Part shown: positions 1 to 11,805 of the stretch, piece by piece
How positions within the stretch are numbered: position 1 is the first letter of the stretch
Layout of the letters: each line of letters opens with the position of its first letter
From: Scomber scombrus
Taxonomy: Eukaryota; Chordata; Actinopteri; Scombriformes; Scombridae
Length of the DNA: 64,000 nucleotides
Assembly (NCBI RefSeq): GCF_963691925.1
Contig: NC_084974.1
Coordinates: forward strand, 10,802,159-10,866,158
Reading direction: 5' to 3'
The notes under the pieces: generated by a model
The model's input: the letters and a program-made list of their open reading frames with translations, nothing else
Database searches by the model: none
Told to the model about the DNA's origin: nothing
Program-made: the position numbers and the translations under genes

Positions 1-150
1 GCTATTCCTTCTGGCGTCTGTTTCCCAGCTCATCTCTAAAGGGTAGGTGTATCACTAGACTGTAAGGATTAGATAAGTCAATGCCACACTATGCTGAAAA
101 TGTTCTTTTCCTTTCTGAATGTGAAGGAATCAATGATGTATTTTAAAATA

Positions 151-1066
151 CACTACCAGTCTAAACTTTTAGAACACCCCAATTTTTCCAGTTTTTTATT
201 AAAATTCAAGCAGTTCAAGTCCAATGAATAGCTTGAAATGGAACAAAGGAAAGTGGTAGTTCACCACTTAGGTTACCACGCCAGAGGTTTCAAAAAAAGA
301 TAAGATTACCCAAAACTGAAAATTATACAAAAACACTTAAAAATGTAGGTCTTTCCTACAGAGAAATTGCAAAGAAAGTCAAGGTGTCAGTGAGTACAGT
401 TTCCTTCAACAAGCACTCAGAAAATGGGGGAAACTCTGAAAGGAAGAGGTCTGGCAGACCCAAAGCCACAACAGAGTCAGAAGACAAGTTTCTGAGAGTC
501 AACAGCTTGCGTGATAGGCGGCTCACAGGACAACAGCTTCAAGCACAGCTTAATAGTGGTCGTAGTAAGCAAGTCTCGAAGACCTCGAGTTGCAGGTTTG
601 ACCGGTCGAGTTGCAGCAAGAAAGCCATTGCTAAGACGTCAGAATAAGAAGAAGAGGCTTGCCTGGGCCATGAAACACCACCAATGGACTACTGAAGACT
701 GGAAGAAGGTGTTATGGACTGATGAATCAAAATTTTAAATATTCTGTACGCTGTCGAGTAGACTAAAGGATGGTTCCTCAGTGTGTAACATTAACTGTCA
801 AATATGGAGGAGGAAGCATGATGGTCTGGGGCTGTTTTTCTGGATCCAGGATCGGCTACCACAGCATTCTGCAGCGCCATGCAGTACCCTCTGGTATGCA
901 CGTAGTTGGTCAGAGGTTCATCCTACAGCAAGATAATGACCCAAAACTGAGTCCAAGCTATGCCAGAACTACCTTAGGAAAAAAGACCAAGATGGCAAGC
1001 TTGAAAACATTTTTTCAATAAAAAACTGGAAAAATTGGGGTGTTCTAAAACTTTTGACCGCTAGTG
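151..1066 (+). mobile_element. Tc1-like DNA transposon, internally deleted
   Basis: The two ends are near-perfect inverted repeats: the left end begins CACTACCAGTCTAAACTTTT and the right end is its diverged reverse complement, sharing the stretch TTTTAGAACACCCCAATTTT. A TA dinucleotide flanks both ends (149-150 and 1067-1068), as expected for Tc1/mariner insertion. At about 916 bp it is shorter than the usual 1.3-1.6 kb of autonomous fish Tc1 elements, so part of the transposase is missing. It lies in sequence that is probably the CWF19L2 last visible intron or downstream flank. Confidence 0.9.
384..1021 (+). pseudogene. Tc1-like transposase remnant
   Basis: Pieces in different frames match a Tc1 transposase in order. 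Positions 384-647 carry an N-terminal DNA-binding segment with a GRPK motif (the GRPR-like AT-hook of the family). Positions 511-738 carry the segment ending WTDESKF, which holds the first catalytic Asp. Positions 770-1021 carry GGGSMMVWGCFS and QQDNDPK, which holds the second catalytic Asp. The third acidic residue (Glu of DD34E) and the C terminus are absent, because the frame runs into the right terminal repeat soon after the second Asp. With frameshifts between the pieces, it cannot make an active enzyme. Confidence 0.85.
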
Positions 1067-1366
1067 TAGCTTTACTTTAGCCTGTGGCTACCAGGACATC
1101 TCAGACCTCAAAGAAGACTCAAGAGACCCTGTCAGTGGACTGTTCACACCTCATCCAAGAGACTGAACCCCTGCCTGTGCCCAATGTTGTGAGTACTAAG
1201 TACTAGCTATACCTCAAACAGCTGTGAGCATCATGATCCTGGTTATATTAAAAACTCTTGTCACCCTAACCCCCTTCCAACACCTCCCATTCTCTGTCAC
1301 TCTTTCAGACAGACTCACGTACACGCATGTGCATATAGTGAAACATGTTAGTATTGAATGTGCATC

Positions 1367-1473
<107 letters not shown>

Positions 1474-1834
1474 CTTGTAATATTTTCATCCTTGTTTCTA
1501 CTAGGATCAATGCAATGGATAGAGAAAGGAGGGCAAAGAACACTGTGTGGTCTTCTGGAGGATCTCAGGGTGAAGAAACTGATATATAGATATTATTTAT
1601 TATATCATTATCATTACTATGTAGTGTACTAAGTGTGTCTCTGGTACTATGGTTATTATTAATTAATATTGTTAATTAATGAAAAGACAAATTAACTGGC
1701 TTCCGGTGGTGACGATGTAGGAGAAAGCCGCTCGAAAGAGGTCTCCCGATTGAACTGTTAATATATCCCTGTAAACACCACAATTTAGTCGGGAAAGTTG
1801 CGAATTGCAGTTTAAACTTAAACCCAGTTGTGAA

Positions 1835-2743
1835 ATGACTAAAACTAAAGTGAGTACTTCTAACTGTCCAGTCACTCGTGGCGTCTCCGCGGCGGCTACT
1901 GTAACTAGCAAACTTGCTAAAATGGCGTACGCAAGCCTGGATACCAGCGACGCACCTGGTCTCGTCAAAGCCTCGCCGGACATTTTATCAACGGACCAGC
2001 TGGTTTCTGAACTGGAGAAACAACGAGCCTCGCTACTGAAGGACATGTCAACCTTAATCCAGGAGTCTGTTAAACCATTACAGTCCTCGGTGGACGCACT
2101 TCGTGAGACGGTGAATCACTTTAATGGCCGCCTCGTTGCTGCAGAGACCCTGGCCAGGGACAACTTCGAGCGCATAACAAGCACGGAAAAAAAGGTGAAG
2201 ATGCTGGAAGCTCAAAACAAGTCTCTTCAAGACCGCCTCGACGATCTGGAAAACAGGTCCCGTAGAGTCAACCTCCGGATAATTAACATCCCTGAGGGCA
2301 GTGAAAAGGGACGGGACCCGACCGAGTTCATATCTGATCTGCTGATGGAAAACCTCGGCCCCGGCATCTTCACCAGACCCCCGGAGCTCGAGAGAGCACA
2401 TCGCTCCCTGGCCCCTAAACCTGGACCGGGAGGCAGACCCAGGCCTTTTGTGATATGCTTTCATCGTTTTCAGGAGAGGGAGAAAGTGCTTCGTTGGACC
2501 AGGCAACATGAGCTTAAGCACCGCGAAACAACGCTCCGGGTGTACCCAGACGTCAGCGCCATTACTGCAAAGAAACGAGCCGCTTTCAACAAAATCAAGC
2601 AAGCTCTCTACCAGAAAGGAGTTAAGTTCAGGCTTCTCTTCCCTGCTCGTCTGCAAGTTTCATACGAGGATGAAACGTTCACTTTTGAAACTCCGGAGGA
2701 CGCACACGCATTCTACAACGAGCGAGTGATGGATAAAGAGTGA
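1835..2743 (+). CDS. LINE-1-type ORF1 protein (RNA-binding, coiled coil)
   Basis: An intact frame of 302 residues counted from the ATG at 1835; the open frame continues ten codons upstream to a TTG, but the ATG is the sensible start. Residues about 60-140 are heptad-rich and predicted coiled coil, ending in LENRSRRVNLRI. This leads into an RRM-like segment (about 140-235, with INIPEG and RPRPFVICFHRF) and a basic C-terminal domain (about 235-300, with KKRAAFNKIKQALYQKG). This is the trimeric L1 ORF1p architecture, a nucleic-acid-binding chaperone that coats the element's RNA. There is no stop or frameshift, unlike ORF2 in the same copy. The closest family assignment is inferred from motifs. 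Confidence 0.85.
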   Translation: MTKTKVSTSNCPVTRGVSAAATVTSKLAKMAYASLDTSDAPGLVKASPDILSTDQLVSELEKQRASLLKDMSTLIQESVKPLQSSVDALRETVNHFNGRLVAAETLARDNFERITSTEKKVKMLEAQNKSLQDRLDDLENRSRRVNLRIINIPEGSEKGRDPTEFISDLLMENLGPGIFTRPPELERAHRSLAPKPGPGGRPRPFVICFHRFQEREKVLRWTRQHELKHRETTLRVYPDVSAITAKKRAAFNKIKQALYQKGVKFRLLFPARLQVSYEDETFTFETPEDAHAFYNERVMDKE

Positions 2744-3617
2744 GACGCAGTAAGTGTTCCCCGCTGTCACCCACACTTGGGGTTTTCTTCCCCGCTTGTT
2801 TAAATGAGGCTGTCTACTCCTGCCACTGTTTGCTGCCCTGTGGACTGACTGTTTTGCGGACATCTTCAACGAGAGACATGGTAACCATGGAAACGGGTAG
2901 ACACGTGAACTGTTTACTTTACGTTGGGGACTCCTCTCTTTTTTTCTTTTTTCTTTTTTTCCCCAACTGTGTAGTGTGGGTAACACTATCATGTGGTGGC
3001 ATCACTATCTTTTTTTGTCCTAATTTTGATGGTAAACATTTTAAGTTAAGGCTCAGTGAGCCCTTTGTTTGACTGATATGCCTCAGATACACTCGTGTTT
3101 ATCATATGTGAAACATTGCTTTATTAGACACTTTATTTTATTATTTATATATTTTCCTCTATCCTCTCTACCCCTTTTTGTTTCTTTTTCTGTTTTGTGG
3201 CAGAACTTAAGTAGGATGTTTTTTTTTGTGTGTTTTTTTTTTTTGTTTTTTTATTGAGGAAGATATTGAGAAATCTCACAAGTGGCCTGTTCACCTTTGG
3301 TAGGCTAAATGTCATGACTAATGTTGACTTTCTATAATCTCAAGTCGTTCTTTAAAACGTGGTGTATGTTTTATATATTGTTCATTTGGATGACCTCTTG
3401 AACGAGAGAAGGTTATGGAAGCAGAAAGTGTTATCCTGTTGGGATCGAAGATGTGGATGCGTTTGGTTTGTATACGGGAAAGGGTGGGGGGAGGGAGGTG
3501 GGAGGGAGGTATTCTTGTATATGTGTTTTTGGCCTGTGTTTTTGTTTTGTTTTCCCCCCTTTTTCTTTGGCTCAGGAGTTGCATCGGCCGGTGGAGAGCT
3601 CCTTGTTTCTTTATGAT

Positions 3618-6600
3618 ATGACAACTCTGGGTAAGAATCTTCGCTTTATCTCTTGGAACCTGAAGGGCGCCAACCAGCTCATTAAACGTCACAAGGTAAT
3701 GACTCATTTAAAGCAACTCAGGGGTGATATTTTCTTTTTACAAGAAACTCACCTCTGCTCCTCAGAGGTTAACCGTATTAAGCGACCTTGGATAGGGCAT
3801 TTATTTCATTCTAAATTCCCAGTAAGGGCGAGGGGCGCGGCAATCCTCATACATAAAAACATTCCGTTTGAGTTGTCAAACTCCATTGAAGACCCTAATG
3901 GTCGATTTGTAATTATTTCTGGTAGTCTATGTGGAATCCCTGTGGTAATGGCCTGTGTTTATGCACCTACATGGGATGATGATAAATTTATTACAAGCTT
4001 TTTTTCCTCCCTTCCTAAAGTTGATGACCATTATTTAATAATTGGTGGCGACTTCAATTTGATTCAAAACCCCTCCCTAGACAGATCCTCCTCTAATCCT
4101 CAGGTGTTGTCCAAGTCAGCTAAAGTCCTTGACACATATAGGACCAGTTTAGGTTTATTTGACCCGTGGAGAGCTAAATCCCATTCAGACAAAGCTTTTT
4201 CCTTTTTTTCATATGTCCATCATTCATATTCGCGGATAGATTTTTTCTCTCCTGGATAATTATTTTTTACCAGAGGTCCAGTCATGTGAGTACCATAGCA
4301 TTGTTATCTCGGACCATGCCCCTGTATCTGTGGATATTAACTTTCCTAGTCGGGTCCCCCCCCCCCCAGACAGTGGAGACTTAACTCTTCTTTGCTAGCT
4401 CAAGCTTCCTTTAAAGACTTCCTTCATACGCAGATCTCCTTGTTCTTTGATACTAATGATTCTCCAGAGATCTCTAGATGCACTTTGTGGGAAACCTTTA
4501 AGGTGTTTATGCGTGGGCAAATTATTTCATATGTTTCATCCCTAAAGAAGGCAGAAAGGGTGGAGTTAGAGACACTCACCAAAGAGATATTTAAAATTGA
4601 CAATTTGTATGCTACAACTCCAACCCCTGCTCTTTATAAAGAACGCCTTCAGCTTCAGTCTAAATTTGATTTATTGTCCACTAGCAAAACACAGAAGCAG
4701 TTATTCCTCGCTAAACAACGTTTCTTTGAGACTGGAGACAAAGCAGGAAGATTATTAGCGCATCAGGCACGTGCAGCCACACTGTCCAGACTGATCCCCA
4801 AGATCAAACCCACGTCAGGTGAAGTTACCTCAGATCCTATCAAGATTAATAAGATATTTTGTTCTTTCTATTCTAACCTTTACTCTTCACAATGCCCTTC
4901 AGATGTTTGGGATGGAGACAACCCTCTGGATAGGATTGTTTTTCCTAAAATAAATGAGGATTTGTGTAGGGAGTTGGGAAATCCAATTTCGGCCAGGGAA
5001 GTACAGGAGGCGATTATGTCACTCCAGAATGGTAAAACCCCAGGCCCTGACGGGTTCACTGTTGAGTTTTTTAAACTATTTTCTGCTACCATTGCTCCAG
5101 CCCTCCAGAAAATGTATAATGAATCCTTTGCTGGGGGTCGCTTACCTTCCACCCTGTCGGAGGCCTCTATTTCTCTGTTGCTTAAGTGTGATAAAGATCC
5201 TCTTTTGTGCGGTAGTTACAGGCCCATTTCTCTCTTAAATGTTGACCTAAAGATCCTGTCAAAAATCCTAGCCCAACGCCTACAACAAGTCCTATCAAAT
5301 ATAATATCTACTGACCAAACAGGTTTCATGCTTGGAAGGCACTCATTTCATAACACAAGGAGGCTCTTAAATATCATTAGTGCTCCCAGTTCGACTATCC
5401 CGGAAGTGATTATATCACTAGATGCAGAAAAGGCCTTCGACAGGGTGGAGTGGAGCTTCCTTTTTTTTGTTTTGCAGAAATTTGGCTTCCCCCCAGAATT
5501 TATATCTTGGATCAAATTGCTTTATGCCAACCCAGTCGCCTCTGTCCACACAAATGGACTCCAGTCCGCCCCATTTCCACTCTATCGTGGAACCAGACAG
5601 GGCTGCCCTCCTTCCCCCCTCCTATTTGCCATGGCTATTGAGCCTCTAGCCATCTGGCTACGTCAGGAGGGTGGGTTTGAGGGCATCACCAGAGCTGGTA
5701 CAGTCCATAAATTATCTTTGTATGCCGATGACCTCCTTTTGTACATGTCTAATCCAGCTGCCTCTCTCCCTGTGGTTCTAAATATCTTAGACAGATTTGG
5801 GTTGTATTCAGGTTATAAGCTTAACCTCCACAAGAGTGAACTTCTCCCCATCAATCATCTGGCCAGAAATATACCCCCCGATTTTTTCCCTTTCAAATAT
5901 GCTACTGATGGATTTAAATACTTGGGGGTGCATGTTACTAATTCAATCAATCAACTTTTCTCCAAAAATTTTGCTCCTCTCCTTGAGAGGTGTAAACAAG
6001 ACTTTGACAGATGGTCTGGTCTCCCTCTATCCTTAGTAGGTCGTGCTAGTTTAGTTAAAATGGTTGTTTTACCCAAATTTTTATACCTATTTTCACATAT
6101 CCCTGTCCTTATTAAAAAGTCCTTTTTTAGATCGCTTGATCAATTAATAAGCTCCTTCCTCTGGGGCAATAAAACCCCACGCATTAGAAGATCAGTCCTG
6201 CAGCTCCCAAAGGCTCTAGGTGGCTTAGCGTTGCCCAATTTCTTACACTATTACTGGTCCTGTAATGTTAATAAACTTTTATACTGGATTAACAACACAG
6301 CAGATGAAGAGCGCACTGCTTGGGTAGATATGGAACTAGCATCCTCTAAACTTTCCCTTCATTCCCTGGCTTGCTCCCAACTCCCCTTGACTGCCTCCAA
6401 TTTTACCTCAAACCCAGTAGTAAGTAACTCCTTTAGAATCTGGATTCAATTTAGGAAAAGCCTAGGCCTCCATAGAGCCTCAGACCTCTCCCCCATTGTA
6501 AACAATCACCTATTTCTGCCCTCCTGCACCGACTTGGCTTTTAGGACTTGGTTTGACAAAGGGATAACTAAATTTAGGGACCTTTACAACCAAGGGACCT

Positions 6601-7422
6601 TTATGTCCTTTTCTGAGCTCTCAACAAAATTTGACCTGCCTAAATCCCACCTTTTTCCTTTTTTCCAGGCAAGGCATTTTATTCAGAACCAGGGCCAAAT
6701 TTCCTAGTCGTCCCCCTGAAACTTTGGTTGACTCATTACTGGCTCTTGATCCTAAACAAAAGCGGCTAATTTCTAATATTTACGGTCTCATTAATTCTGC
6801 TATTGACACCCCGGCTTCCGGTCCCAAAGAGTCATGGGAGCAAGAGCTTGGGACCAATTTGCCCGATGATTATTGGCAACAAGTTTTACGGTTGGTTCAC
6901 TCCTCTTCAATCTGTGCAAGACACGGCCTCCTACAGTGTAAAGTTGTGCACAAAGCTCATTACACCGATTTGAGGCTATCTCGGATTTATCCCAATGTAA
7001 CTGATTCATGTAATAGGTGCAAACAATCTCCAGCTGACCATTCCCATATGTTTTGGTTCTGTCCCAAGCTTGTCACTTTTTGGTCTGAAATCTTTAATAC
7101 TCTTAGCACAGCATATAACACTACTATATCTCCTGATCCTCTCTTGGGCCTATTTGGTTCCCCCCTGCAGCCTCTTGCCTCTAAAGTTTTCCGTACTGTA
7201 CTTCCCTTTGCCACCCTGTTGGCTAGATGACTCATACTTCTTAATTGGAAACACCCTCAACCTCCATCTCATAGTAGGTGGGTGAAAGAAGTGCTACTGT
7301 CCATTAAACTTGAAAAGCTTAGATTTTCCCTCAATGGTTCCTTAGGTCATTTTGAAAAGACTTGGAAACCTCTCTTAAATCATATTGAATCTTTGATATC
7401 TCTGCCTGATTGTGACGACTGA
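3618..7422 (+). pseudogene. LINE ORF2 (endonuclease-reverse transcriptase), frameshifted
   Basis: The start is the ATG at 3618, just before the endonuclease motif FISWNLKGAN. The APE-type endonuclease follows with QETHL, GGDFNL and SDHAPV. The reverse transcriptase has SLDAEKAFDRVEW, GTRQGCPPSPLLF and the catalytic YADD at 5721-5732. The C terminus has a CNRC...H...C zinc-knuckle-like motif near 7010-7065. The frame breaks at about 4246-4252 (one extra base) and again in a run of twelve Cs at 4356-4367. It shifts at about 6684 and meets an in-frame TGA near 7228-7230 before the natural-looking stop at 7420-7422. About 1,268 codons in all. Two of the breaks are in or beside homopolymers, so assembly errors are possible. 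Confidence 0.85.
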
Positions 7423-7753
7423 GCCCCCCCTATTTATTTATTTTAATTTCATTTATTTTATTCTATTATTGTTGGAGTTTTTGTTTTGTTTTTTGTTTTT
7501 TCTTCTTGTTTTTAACATTTTAATTTCATTTACTTGCCTACCTTATCATTTTCCTTATTCATGTATTTGTTGTATGTACTCTGTACTGTTTACATGTTAT
7601 TGGACTCATAGAACTGTTCACCTTTGAGTGGGTCGGGATTGTGGGAGGGGTAAAAAATGGGGAAAAATGTTGGAATGGAAGTCCTCTATGTCACGTTGTA
7701 CTGATGTGTTGCTACCTGTGGAATTGCTTCCAATAAAGAAAGTTATCAAAAAA

Positions 7754-8045
7754 AATATTGTTAATTAATATTAATATTATTGTTATTATTACACTATATT
7801 GCCAACTTTAACCTTTGGTACTCTTATCCGTACTTATCATTAAATTATAATACTATTAGCATTTTTGTTAATTACACTATTAATTATCATTATTACTGCT
7901 GCTGTTGTGACTGTTATTAGTATTATCACCATTGTTGTCTGTATAGATATACAGTATGTAATGTATTATGGTGATGATGACTATAGTAATAAGTTCTGCA
8001 TTTTATTTATTTATTAATTATATGTTTTTGTTGTTGTTTTTTTAA
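7754..8045. other. AT-rich low-complexity DNA flanking the LINE
   Basis: ATT/AAT-rich sequence continuing the composition of 1570-1680, so the LINE appears to have split one low-complexity tract. No gene is visible. Confidence 0.7.
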
Positions 8046-8087
8046 TGGTGTTTTTGTTGTTCTGTCCGCATCTTCTTCGATGTGCTT

Positions 8088-8580
8088 CTCTCTCCTCTCC
8101 TTTCTCTCTGTCCTCTCTACCCCAACCAGTCGAGGCAGGTGGCCACTCACTTAGAGCGCAGACCTGTCTGAGGTTTCTACCTGTTAAAGGGGAGATTTTC
8201 CTGCCACTGTCGCTAAGTGCTGCTCATGTGGGAATGTTGAGTCTCTTTCATTTAACCCTTGTGCCTCACTAAGGACATTTCTGGCTTTCATTTTGTATTT
8301 TCTTGATAATTTGGGCTGTGTTCATGCCTATGGCATCAAATTCTCCAAGGATATTCTTTTTAATATATTTTTGATTTCAATCAATCACCCAGGGCTTAAA
8401 ATTTATAACACAATTTAGCTGTATTTATCTCTATGGGAGATCATTAATTAATTGAAAGTAGAAAATAATATTAATTTATAATATTTTTATGGTTGTCTAG
8501 ACCTGCTCTATGTGTAAAGTGCCTTGAGATGACTTGTTGTGATTTGGCGCTATATAAATAAAGATTGATTGACTGATTGA
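8088..8580 (+). repeat. Teleost interspersed repeat with LINE-like 3' tail, interrupted
   Basis: The left part carries GAGGTTTCTACCTGTTAAAG and CCTGCCACTGTCGC. The right part carries AAAGTGCCTTGAGATGACTT, GGCGCTATATAAATAAA and a TTGA-type tail (8510-8580). I recognise this as a very common fish repeat ending. About 220 bp of unrelated AT-rich sequence (roughly 8252-8470) separates the two parts and looks like a later insertion. Assignment to a particular LINE clade is uncertain. Confidence 0.6.
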
Positions 8581-9149
8581 TCTTTCAGACCTTCTGTTTT
8601 GCCCACTGTCTGCTCATCAGTCTATTTTTGCATTTGTACTTCTTGTCTCTGTTTTTGTCAACATGCTGTGCCACTTGGACTTAACTCTCTCTTTCTGTTA
8701 TACCTTTTTTTAGCCATGAAATGTTATTGTATACAATAAAACAAGGGTCTATCATTTTTTCTGTCATGGAGTACATCATTTCACTACTAAAAGAAAATAA
8801 AGCAGTCAATTGAAGTGTCTTATTTTGATTTGCAGACTTTGTTCTTTTTTTTTGTTTAGTTTTTTTTACATTATTAGTAGTTAAATTGATATAAATCACT
8901 GAATATAAAAACGAATTAAAATCAGTTACATGTAAATGTTAGTGTTTTATATATAGAAAACGCACAGGTGTCACATCTACATGTCAGGATCTGGTTATTA
9001 TAAACACACATTCAATATTTAACTTCCATGTATCATCACAGTAACAACGTTACATACTCTGGTAGCTGCAACACTGGAAAAAAATATTAACATTTACATT
9101 TATAATCATCAGATAACGTTATATACGTTGTTTTTGCTACCTATCTGTT

Positions 9150-9245
9150 TCCCAAATATATTAGTGTATGTGTGAATGGGTGAATGAGAGGCATTAACTT
9201 AAAGCAGTTTGTAGAAAAGCGCTTTATAAAGTTTACTCCATTAAC
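9150..9245 (+). repeat. Fragment of teleost repeat with GAAAAGCGCTTTATAAAG tail
   Basis: GTGTGAATGGGTGAATGAGA followed by AGAAAAGCGCTTTATAAAGT resembles the 3' end of another abundant fish repeat. Short and diverged. Confidence 0.45.
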
Positions 9246-9766
9246 TCCAATATGGCGGACACGCTGACGTATCGCAGCAACGGGCCAACCCGCTCAGTGA
9301 GGCGTCTATGTATATATGTCTATGGTAGAATCTTTTTTTTTTTTTGATAAATGAAGACCTCCAGTCCCTGACTCTTTAATATAGTCTCCTGTCCATATTG
9401 CCGCTTGAACCAGTATTACGTATAAAGTGCAGAAGAGCTGCTACAGACATTGCAGTTTGATAATTTTTGTTCTATATCGTTGCACTTTAAGAGATAACCA
9501 CAGTTACTTAAGTTTGCATTTTATTTGGCAAAATTGCACAAACTATTTAATTTAAAATCTGTTCAGAAAGGTTCTTTGGCCTAAATTGTCCGTTTTCTTT
9601 TTTCTTTTAGGGCTATGTTTTACATAGGGAAATGGTTTGGTTGCACTGTTCAGAAACTTGCAAATTAGTCTCAAAAATCAACGTAAAAAAGAATCGTGAT
9701 AAAATCATGATCATGATTTTATTATAAAAAAATCGTGATATGATATTTTTGCCATATCGACGACCC

Positions 9767-10018
9767 CTAGCTGCAACTAAGCATTATTTTCACTATTGAT
9801 TATTCTGACACTATTGATTAATAAAGTTGTGTTTTGTCCGATCAACAGTCCAAAATCAAAAGATATTCATTTTACTATCATGTATGACACAAAAGCCTCA
9901 ATTTGTCACATTTGAGAAGTTGCAACCAAATGTTTGGCATTGTCCCTTAAAATATGACTTAGTCTATTACTAACAATTAGTCATTTAATAATTAATGGAC
10001 TAATCACTGTAGCTCTAC
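9767..10018 (+). repeat. Teleost miniature element (GCTGCAACTAA type)
   Basis: It begins CTAGCTGCAACTAAGCATTA and contains GTCCGATCAACAGTCCAAAA, TTTACTATCATGTATGACAC and TTTGGCATTG, ending ACTAATCACTGTAGCTCT. I recognise this pattern as a common perciform non-autonomous DNA element. Diverged relatives are at 18112-18240 and 45995-46270. A separate cluster of CGTGAT/ATCG repeats sits just upstream (9690-9765). Confidence 0.55.
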
Positions 10019-11742
10019 ACAAAAACAACACGTTCTTGATGTGATTTAAATTATAGATTGTGAATTCAGCTTGTAGCAGGAGAGTTGAAAGGATTATCAG
10101 TGTGTTTGACACATTACTCATGTTTTATTAAAGAAATCCACCACATTAAATCTCCAGACAGTGCACGTCTGCTAACTAAATGGACAGAGCTGTCAATTAA
10201 TCTGAATCTGACCAATGAATCAAATGGTCAAAAACACGGTGTAATGCTCTACTGTCTGATAGTAAACAGCCCTGAAACATTTGATACCTGTCATGTCTCC
10301 TCAATCACAAAGCTGCACCTCTCTGTTTCTGGATACACATTCATTATTGATAAATATCAGCAGAATAAAAGCAAAGAGTGACAATGAAGTGTGTTAGGGT
10401 TGTGTTATGGATGGTTGTGTGTGTAATCCGCTCCTAATTTCTGTAATCTAAGATCCTAATTTACTGTGATGCTTTCTCCTGTAGTTTCTGCTTTGTATGG
10501 TCAAATTGTCCATACAGCCATACTATACATACAGTCATTGTGCACATGAGAAAACACCATCACCACCAAGCTGGCTACAATTGTCAGGGACATACTATAG
10601 AAGAGAAATAATGATGGTTGCTGGTGGAAGAAATTGAAGCAGAGTTGAATGGAAAAAACTAAGACACAATATCAGAGTGAAAGCATTGGAGGAGAACTGA
10701 TGGAGAATAAAAACGGCAAAATCATTAAGGATAAAAAAAGAAGAGGCGAGCACTCGATTCGATTCAATTCCAGTGAACCCAGTTGTACGTCATACCCAAT
10801 GCAAAAATGCCTTAAAAAAAAGGTTGAAAAGGAAGCAGATGAAGGGAAGGAAGGATGGAAGATGGCAGACTACAAAGCTTAAAGCAATGTCCAGAGAAAG
10901 GACCTTGTTTCGGATACTGAGGTGGGGGTGAGAGGGAGGGAGTTTGGACACTGAAGACTAAAAAATAGGTTGAAGGAGAACGCGTCAACAGAGACATGGC
11001 AAAAGGATGGATTGAAAAAAGAAAGGAGAAGGGACAAGTAAAGGGAAAAGATGAATTTGAGCCTTTTTAAAAATCTAATGTTTCATATCTTTCATATATT
11101 ACAAAACCCAATACATTTCAAAAGCTGAACAAATCTGTCCAATAACTGATCATTAATCAATTCCCATTTTTCCTCTCAACTTTTTTCCCCCATGATTTAG
11201 GACACCAGGTGTGTTGGCGTGAGATTGAATCTCTCACTCTTCTTAATAATTTGGTGAAGACGCCACACTCAAGACAAAATGAGGGAAGAAAAATGATTCA
11301 AACAGGAAAAGAAGCAGTTGGACAAAATGATAAAAGGATTTATACAGATAATTACAAAAAAGAATGACAAGAGATTGCAAGAACCATCCAGCGAGTGAAG
11401 GACAGCGTGATGCAGAGACAGGAGGAAGACGCTGGGACAAAATACAGTTTTCTCTCTCGCTTGCAGATCATAAATCTATAGCTGTGATTAGAAGAAGTGG
11501 TATTTATAGAAGCCCTGCCATGGTAACTGTGGATGTATTTTTAGTGTCACTCTTTGTAGGTGTAGAACGTGTGTATTTTTATACGTATGCATGTGTAATG
11601 AATATATGAGTGTGTGTGTGTGAGTGAAAGTGAGCGAGTGAGGGCAGAAAAAGTCAGAGAGAGGAAAAAACATGGACAGAGCTAAAGCATTTGTCTTTTT
11701 TTTTTAATCACCATGGCAACTCCTCCATCTCTCCATCCCTTG

Positions 11743-11805
<63 letters not shown>

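Larger units (their letters stand above)
1681..7753 (+). mobile_element. L1-Tx1-like non-LTR retrotransposon, full length, inactivated
   Basis: A two-ORF LINE about 6.07 kb long. It is flanked by an exact 16-bp target-site duplication, AATATTGTTAATTAAT, at 1665-1680 and 7754-7769. From left to right it has a short 5' UTR (1681-1834), ORF1 (1835-2743), an inter-ORF region of about 870 bp rich in poly-T (2744-3617), ORF2 with endonuclease, reverse transcriptase and C-terminal Cys/His motif (3618-7422), and a 3' UTR with AATAAA at 7732-7737 and a short A tail. The target is AT-rich low-complexity DNA. The protein order, the ORF1 type and the C-terminal zinc-knuckle-like motif place it in the L1/Tx1 group; the exact family is inferred. 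It lies antisense to CWF19L2. Confidence 0.9.

Noticed and set aside
1..40. Acceptor-like CTACCCTTTAG on the minus strand followed by a short charged frame (DELGNRRQKE) that loosely recalls the segment before the CwfJ domain
   Set aside because: The frame meets a stop within twelve codons and the window ends; too little to call an exon.
2078..2656. 192-codon minus-strand frame over LINE ORF1
   Set aside because: Antisense shadow of the ORF1 coding sequence with no recognisable protein.
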